Shown here piece by piece: positions 1-5,039 of a stretch of DNA of 5,039 nt (the first letter of the stretch is position 1; the number at the start of each line of letters is the position of its first letter). Where the stretch lies: contig JAFADB010000206.1 of the NCBI GenBank assembly GCA_023425225.1, positions 1 to 5,039 on the forward strand, in the 5' to 3' direction. Under the pieces are notes generated by a model. That model made no database searches and had not been told where the DNA came from. It saw only the letters and a program-made list of their open reading frames with translations. The position numbers were made by a program, and so were the translations under genes. This stretch comes from Pseudomonadota bacterium (GTDB lineage: Bacteria; Pseudomonadota; Gammaproteobacteria; Xanthomonadales; Xanthomonadaceae).

Positions 1-78
1 GCGATGGATCATCAGCACCTGGCTGCCATCGGGCGAAAGCACGTAGCCGAGCGTGGCCACGATCGGGGTATAGGGCAT
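1..78 (-). CDS. NUDIX hydrolase, N-terminal fragment (cut by window edge)
   Basis: Only the first 26 codons lie in the window; the gene continues leftward beyond base 1. The peptide starts MPYTPIVATLGYVLSPDGSQ and continues VLMIHR. This is the usual opening of a NUDIX fold: a beta strand (PIVATLGYVL), a short turn (SPDGSQ) and a second strand ending in an Arg (VLMIHR), as in MutT/8-oxo-dGTP diphosphatase-like proteins. The NUDIX box itself (GX5EX7REUXEEXGU), which would hold the catalytic glutamates, lies outside the window, so the substrate cannot be judged. The ATG is preceded by only a weak ribosome binding site (AGG about 10 bases upstream). The gene follows the DUF1249 gene on the same strand after 65 bases and may be co-transcribed with it. 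In E. coli the DUF1249 gene yqiB also sits beside a NUDIX gene (nudF). The family call is fairly sure; the exact enzyme is not. Confidence 0.72.
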   Translation of the reverse strand, partial: MPYTPIVATLGYVLSPDGSQVLMIHR

Positions 79-111
79 GGAAACCGGACCTGCGAACCTG
101 AGGAACGGCGA

Positions 112-139
112 ATGATAGACGCGCCGATGCGCGAGCGAA
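112..139 (-). promoter_or_regulatory. Possible weak promoter in front of the NUDIX gene
   Basis: Read on the minus strand, TATCAT (117 to 112) matches five of six bases of the sigma-70 -10 box. TTCGCT (139 to 134) lies 16 bases upstream as a poor -35 box (three of six). The -10 box sits 33 bases before the NUDIX start codon. If real, the NUDIX gene could be transcribed separately from the DUF1249 gene. The match could be chance. Confidence 0.22.
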
Positions 140-143
140 CGCC

Positions 144-635
144 TCAGCCGGCCTCAGGCACCGTGCGCAGCCGCTCGTCAGCAACCAGCGTGGCCACGCC
201 ATGGCCGCGTTCGGCCAGGTACTCGAGCCACTTGCCGAGGAAGGTGTTCATGCGCATGCGGTGGCTGATCAGTTCCGCCGGCGGCGGATACAGCCCCATG
301 ACGTCCTGCCAGCGGCGGCCCACGTAGCAGTGGGTGGTCTCGGCCTGGCGGGCATCGCGGTACAGGCGGATATAGGCCGACGGATCGGGCTCACCGGTCA
401 CCGGGTCGCTGAGGTCGTAGGTCAGGCACAACTCGACCGTGTAGGGATGCTGCTCGATCACGTCCAGCCGCACGTCCAGGCCATCGCCCACCGAGGACAC
501 GTAGCTGCCCACCCGCAGGTCGGCCGGCGCGAACAGCCGGTTCAGATGCAGGAAATTCTCGGCGTACAGCCCCATCAGCCAGCCGAAGCGGGTCAGGCGG
601 GGGAGGCGTTCGGTGCGTGTGGTGGTGTACTGCAT
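144..635 (-). CDS. DUF1249 family protein (YqiB-like), function unknown
   Basis: A 163-residue protein recognised as the DUF1249 family, whose E. coli member is YqiB (140 aa). No biochemical role is established for this family that I know of. Matching blocks are the N-terminal helix around LMGLYAENFLHLNRL (20-34; compare MRLCEMNFSQLRRL in YqiB), the strand and turn AYIRLYRDARQAE (87-99; compare VRLYHDAMVAE) and the C-terminal helix MNTFLGKWLEYLAERG (129-144; compare INQFLADWLRYCLAHG). It has no signal peptide or membrane segment and is probably cytoplasmic. It is somewhat longer than YqiB, with a charged tail after residue 150. The ATG at 635 is supported by AGGA seven bases upstream. It lies 120 bases after ppsR on the same strand and is followed by a NUDIX gene. 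The family call is good; any function would be a guess. Confidence 0.85.
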   Translation of the reverse strand: MQYTTTRTERLPRLTRFGWLMGLYAENFLHLNRLFAPADLRVGSYVSSVGDGLDVRLDVIEQHPYTVELCLTYDLSDPVTGEPDPSAYIRLYRDARQAETTHCYVGRRWQDVMGLYPPPAELISHRMRMNTFLGKWLEYLAERGHGVATLVADERLRTVPEAG

Positions 636-755
636 GCCCCGATCCTACACGTTGCCCACACGCGGCGGCAGCATTGACGGGCAGCGGTCCGCAGCCTACC
701 TTGGAGATCGCGGCGCACGCCGGTGCCGCTTCCGGGATGTCCGCGGTTACCCGCT
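636..755. other. ppsR to DUF1249 intergenic gap with GC-rich hairpins
   Basis: This 120-base gap lies between two genes on the minus strand. Directly after the ppsR stop codon, minus-strand RNA can form GCGG-GUAA-CCGC (754 to 743), a four-pair stem closed by a GNRA-type tetraloop. A second self-complementary stretch, CGGCGCACGCCG, lies at 711-722. Neither is followed by a run of U, so neither is a canonical intrinsic terminator; either could slow polymerase or protect the 3' end of the ppsR message. I see no convincing promoter for the DUF1249 gene here, so read-through from ppsR is possible. I find no small gene or known RNA in the gap. Confidence 0.3.
643..646 (-). promoter_or_regulatory. 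Ribosome binding site of the DUF1249 gene
   Basis: AGGA on the minus strand, with seven bases between it and the ATG at 635. It fixes this ATG as the start codon. The spacing is near optimal. Confidence 0.6.
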
Positions 756-1577
756 TCAGAACATTTCGCGCTGCAGGCCCAGCGTCGCCAGCACCTTGCT
801 GGAGATCTCCTCGATCGAGGTATGGGTGGTGCTCAGCGTCGGGATCCGCTCCATGCGGAACATCGTCTCGGCCGCGGCGACCTCGCGCCGGCAGGTTTCC
901 AGGTTGGCATAGCGCGAGTTGGGCCGGCGCTCCTCGCGGATCTGGTGCAGCCGCTCGGGGTCGATGGTCAGCCCGAACAGCTTGTTGCGGTAGGGCCGCA
1001 GGCGCGGCGGCAGGCGGTCGTTCTCCAGGTCCTCGTCGGTCAGCGGATAGTTGGCCGCCTTCACCCCGTAGTGCAGCGCCAGGTAGATGCAGGTCGGCGT
1101 CTTGCCCGCGCGCGACACCGCCACCAGCACGACGTCGGCCTCGTCGTAGGTCAGCGCGATGCCGTCGTCGTGGGTGAGCGCGAAGTTCATCGCGTTGATG
1201 CGGCGATGGTAGGTGTCGAAGTCGACGATGCCGTGCGCCTGCCCGACCCGCGAGTGCCGGGGCGCGTTGAGTTCGCGCTCCAGCGGCTCGATGAAGGGCG
1301 CGAACACGTCCAGCATCAGCGCCCCGCTCTCGGCCAGGATAATGCTCAACTCCGGATTGACGCAGGAATTGACCACGATCGGCCGCACCTGGTAGCGCTC
1401 GCCGGCGGCGCGGATGCGCTCGGCGGCCTGGCGGGCCTTTTCCGGATCGTCGATGAACGAGAGCCGGTCGGTGACGAAGCTCACGCCGTTGAACTGCGTC
1501 AGCAGGCTGTGGCCAATGGTTTCAGCGGTGATACCGGTTCCATCGGACACATAGAACACCGGCCGGATCGTCGACAT
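756..1577 (-). CDS. ppsR: PEP synthetase regulatory protein PpsR (bifunctional Ser/Thr kinase/pyrophosphorylase, DUF299)
   Basis: A 273-residue protein of the PPDK/PEP synthase regulatory family (DUF299, E. coli YdiA), close to the usual length. Known role of the family: it inactivates PpsA by ADP-dependent phosphorylation of a threonine beside the catalytic histidine, and reactivates it by phosphate-dependent dephosphorylation that releases pyrophosphate. It acts in the cytoplasm.

Visible hallmarks are the N-terminal FYVSDGTGITAET (8-20), the P-loop-like AVSRAGKTPT (153-162), YLALHYGVKAANYPL (165-179), KLFGLTIDPERL (199-210), the IREERRPNSRYA block (213-224) and SIEEIS near the C-terminus (254-259). 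The first P-loop residue is Ala153, where E. coli has Gly (GVSRSGKT).

The open frame extends 13 codons further upstream to a GTG, but the ATG at 1577 is chosen because family members begin MSxxRPVFYVSDGTG and because GGAG lies nine bases before it. The target gene ppsA is divergent, 142 bases away. Function is confident. Confidence 0.96.
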   Translation of the reverse strand: MSTIRPVFYVSDGTGITAETIGHSLLTQFNGVSFVTDRLSFIDDPEKARQAAERIRAAGERYQVRPIVVNSCVNPELSIILAESGALMLDVFAPFIEPLERELNAPRHSRVGQAHGIVDFDTYHRRINAMNFALTHDDGIALTYDEADVVLVAVSRAGKTPTCIYLALHYGVKAANYPLTDEDLENDRLPPRLRPYRNKLFGLTIDPERLHQIREERRPNSRYANLETCRREVAAAETMFRMERIPTLSTTHTSIEEISSKVLATLGLQREMF

Positions 1578-1648
1578 TTCCTTCTTCTCCCTTGCTCGTT
1601 CCCGAAAGCGTGGCACGACAAGCTTGTGCAGGCCTTGGGGTGCGCTGC

Positions 1649-1654
1649 ATCATA
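1649..1654 (-). promoter_or_regulatory. Candidate -10 box for ppsR
   Basis: TATGAT on the minus strand is one mismatch from TATAAT and is the best sigma-70-like -10 box in the gap. It lies 71 bases upstream of the ppsR ATG. The matching -35 position (around 1672-1677, CCGCGT on the minus strand) is poor, so an activator or another sigma factor might be needed, or the box is chance. Confidence 0.3.
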
Positions 1655-1707
1655 GTGGCCTATTCCTACGGACGCGGCCACTCAGCCCGCCTCGGGCGAT
1701 GGCCACT
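1654..1707. repeat. Three copies of GGCCACT, one inverted, upstream of ppsA
   Basis: GGCCACT occurs on the minus strand at 1660 to 1654 and on the plus strand at 1676-1682 and 1701-1707. The first and second form an inverted repeat (AGTGGCC, 15 bases, GGCCACT); the second and third are direct repeats 25 bases apart. The last copy runs directly into the ppsA ribosome binding site (GGAG, 1708-1711), and the first overlaps the candidate promoter boxes. This could be an operator set or an RNA element with two alternative stems. The copies are seen directly; the function is inference. Confidence 0.4.
1685..1697 (+). other. Short perfect hairpin in the ppsA leader
   Basis: GCCCG-CCT-CGGGC forms a five-pair stem with a three-base loop, ending 10 bases before the ppsA ribosome binding site and nested between the second and third GGCCACT copies. 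It could keep the ribosome site exposed or hide the upstream ATG at 1699. In GC-rich DNA, stems of this size can arise by chance. Confidence 0.3.
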
Positions 1708-1711
1708 GGAG
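1708..1711 (+). promoter_or_regulatory. Ribosome binding site that selects the TTG start of ppsA
   Basis: GGAG lies eight bases before TTG at 1720, which is ideal spacing. The in-frame ATG at 1699 has no comparable purine run upstream (the preceding bases are CCTCGGGCG), and this GGAG lies inside its coding frame. The site therefore favours TTG as the true start. Confidence 0.7.
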
Positions 1712-1719
1712 CATCGCGC

Positions 1720-4097
<2,378 letters not shown>

Positions 4098-4098
<1 letters not shown>

Positions 4099-4997
4099 TG
4101 GCGACGCTGGCGACCACCGCCGCGACGGTGCCGGTGATCCCCACCGATCTGAGCAAGATCGACTGGATGCAGCTGGCGCAGGACTGGGGCGCGGCGCTGG
4201 CCATCATGCTGATCGGCATGTGGCTGGCCAAGCGCGTCAGCATCGGCCTGCGCCGGGTCAACCAGCGCGCGAAGATGGACGGGACCCTGGCCGGGTTCCT
4301 GTCCAACGTGGTCTACGCGGTGCTGCTGGTGGTGGTGTTCGTCGCCGCGCTGGAGAAGATCGGCGTGCCGATGACCTCGGCGCTGGCGGTGCTGGGTACC
4401 GCCGGCCTGGCCATCGGCCTGTCGCTGAAGGACTCGCTGTCCAATATCGCCTCGGGGGTGATGCTGATCGTGCTGCGCCCGTTCCGCGACGGCGACTACG
4501 TGCAGGTGGCCGGCCAGGAGGGCACGGTCGAGGAGATCCGCATCTTCCAGACCCGCCTGCGCACGGCCGACAACCGACTGATCGTGCTGCCCAACAGTTC
4601 GATCACCACCGCGCCGATCATCAACATCACCGCACGGCCGCAGCGTCGCATCGACGTCTCGGTCACGCTGGGCCTGGGTGACGACCTGGGCCGGGCGCGC
4701 GAGCTGCTGCTGGAAGCGGCGGCGTCGGTGCCGCTGGTGCTGAAGGACCCGGCGCCGCTGGTGCAGGTGGGCAATCTCGGCGATGCCAACATCCGCCTGG
4801 ACATGTTCGCGTGGAGCTCGACGCCCGACTACGGCAACGCCCGCAGCGCGCTACTGGAAGGCGTGCGCACGCGGTTGACCGCCGCCCGCATCGCCACCCC
4901 GGTGGCCAGCCTGCAGGTCCAGCTGCAGAACGCGGCCAACAAGCCGCTGGCACTGGATGTGCAGCGTCCCGCGCAGGACGACGCCGGACAGGGTTGA
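4098..4997 (+). CDS. mscS: Small-conductance mechanosensitive ion channel, MscS family
   Basis: A 299-residue inner-membrane channel, close to E. coli MscS (286 aa). Such channels form heptamers that open under membrane tension and release solutes during hypo-osmotic shock.

Segments: TM1 about 29-45, TM2 about 67-88, pore-lining TM3 about 93-127 (LAVLGTAGLAIGLSLKDSLS, 96-115), then RPFRDGDYV (127-135), the cytoplasmic beta domain with RTADNRLIVLPNSSI (155-169) and a C-terminal alpha/beta domain to about residue 278. Leu104 and Leu108 correspond to the E. coli gate residues Leu105 and Leu109. At the TM3 hinge, Lys111-Asp112 replace E. coli Gln112-Gly113. The N-terminus is short and not a cleavable signal peptide.

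The ATG shares its A with the ppsA stop codon (TGATG), and only AGGG three bases upstream resembles a ribosome site, so translation is probably coupled to ppsA. The frame is open 33 codons further upstream inside ppsA, but that stretch lacks channel homology. Confidence 0.94.
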
Positions 4998-5039
4998 TCC
5001 GGCGCGCGAGGCACTGCCGCAGCCTGAAGACCACGCGGC

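Larger units (their letters stand above)
1578..1719. promoter_or_regulatory. Divergent ppsR/ppsA control region
   Basis: This 142-base gap between head-to-head genes must hold the control signals for ppsR and probably for ppsA and mscS. For ppsR, minus-strand TATGAT (1654 to 1649) matches five of six bases of a -10 box and would give a leader of roughly 65 bases; no good -35 box stands 16-18 bases upstream. For ppsA, the overlapping plus-strand CATAGT (1651-1656) is a weak -10 candidate; TTGTGC (1624-1629) is upstream but 21 bases away, which is too far for a normal promoter. If both -10 boxes were used the promoters would overlap back to back and compete. The ppsR leader ends in a purine-rich stretch containing GGGAG. 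Three copies of GGCCACT also lie here. I see no Cra/FruR-like operator. The region's role is an inference from gene arrangement; the individual boxes are tentative. Confidence 0.5.

Noticed and set aside
743..754. Intrinsic terminator after ppsR
   Set aside because: A short GC stem with a GUAA loop is present, but no U-run follows, and the stem is only four pairs; it is reported only as a hairpin.
1578..1616. N-terminal extension of PpsR by 13 residues from a GTG start
   Set aside because: The extra residues are highly charged and not part of the family, the GTG lacks a ribosome site, and the ATG at 1577 has one and gives the conserved N-terminus.
723..1655. A 310-codon plus-strand open frame opposite ppsR
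   Set aside because: It lies antisense to a clearly recognised conserved gene, its translation is His/Gln/Arg/Ala-rich without a domain, and its end runs through the ppsR-ppsA control region.
4998..5039. Terminator or new gene after mscS
   Set aside because: The last 42 bases show no clear stem with a U-run, and no start codon with a ribosome site. The true end of the operon lies outside the window or cannot be seen.

Overview
The window looks like ordinary core chromosome from a high-GC gammaproteobacterium. It is most likely a member of the Xanthomonadaceae (Xanthomonas, Stenotrophomonas, Lysobacter or Luteimonas type). The reasons are the strong G/C bias at third codon positions, the close match of the PEP synthase to gammaproteobacterial PpsA, and the pairing of a YqiB-like DUF1249 protein with a NUDIX protein. 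The genus call rests on remembered protein sequences, not on a search. I see no IS element, phage gene, tRNA, rRNA or CRISPR array.

Layout. The left third is a leftward run of three genes: ppsR (756-1577), a DUF1249/YqiB-like gene (144-635) and the first 26 codons of a NUDIX hydrolase (1-78, cut by the window edge). The right two thirds run rightward: ppsA (1720-4098), then a small-conductance mechanosensitive channel gene of the mscS family (4098-4997) that overlaps the ppsA stop codon by one base. The two runs diverge from a 142-base regulatory gap (1578-1719). The last 42 bases (4998-5039) hold no recognisable gene.

How the genes work together. PpsA makes phosphoenolpyruvate from pyruvate and ATP for gluconeogenesis. 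PpsR is its dedicated bifunctional regulator: it switches PpsA off by phosphorylating a threonine two residues before the catalytic histidine, and back on by phosphate-dependent dephosphorylation. Enzyme and modifier are encoded head to head, so they can share control sequences. The MscS channel is probably translated from the ppsA message, although its role (osmotic safety valve) has no obvious link to PEP synthesis. The DUF1249 and NUDIX genes probably form a small unit downstream of ppsR.

No new biological system is evident. The points most worth a second look are small: three copies of a 7-base motif in the ppsR-ppsA gap that could form alternative hairpins next to the ppsA ribosome binding site, a TTG start for ppsA, a Gly-to-Ala change at the first position of the PpsR P-loop, and a Lys-Asp pair at the pore-helix hinge of the MscS channel.
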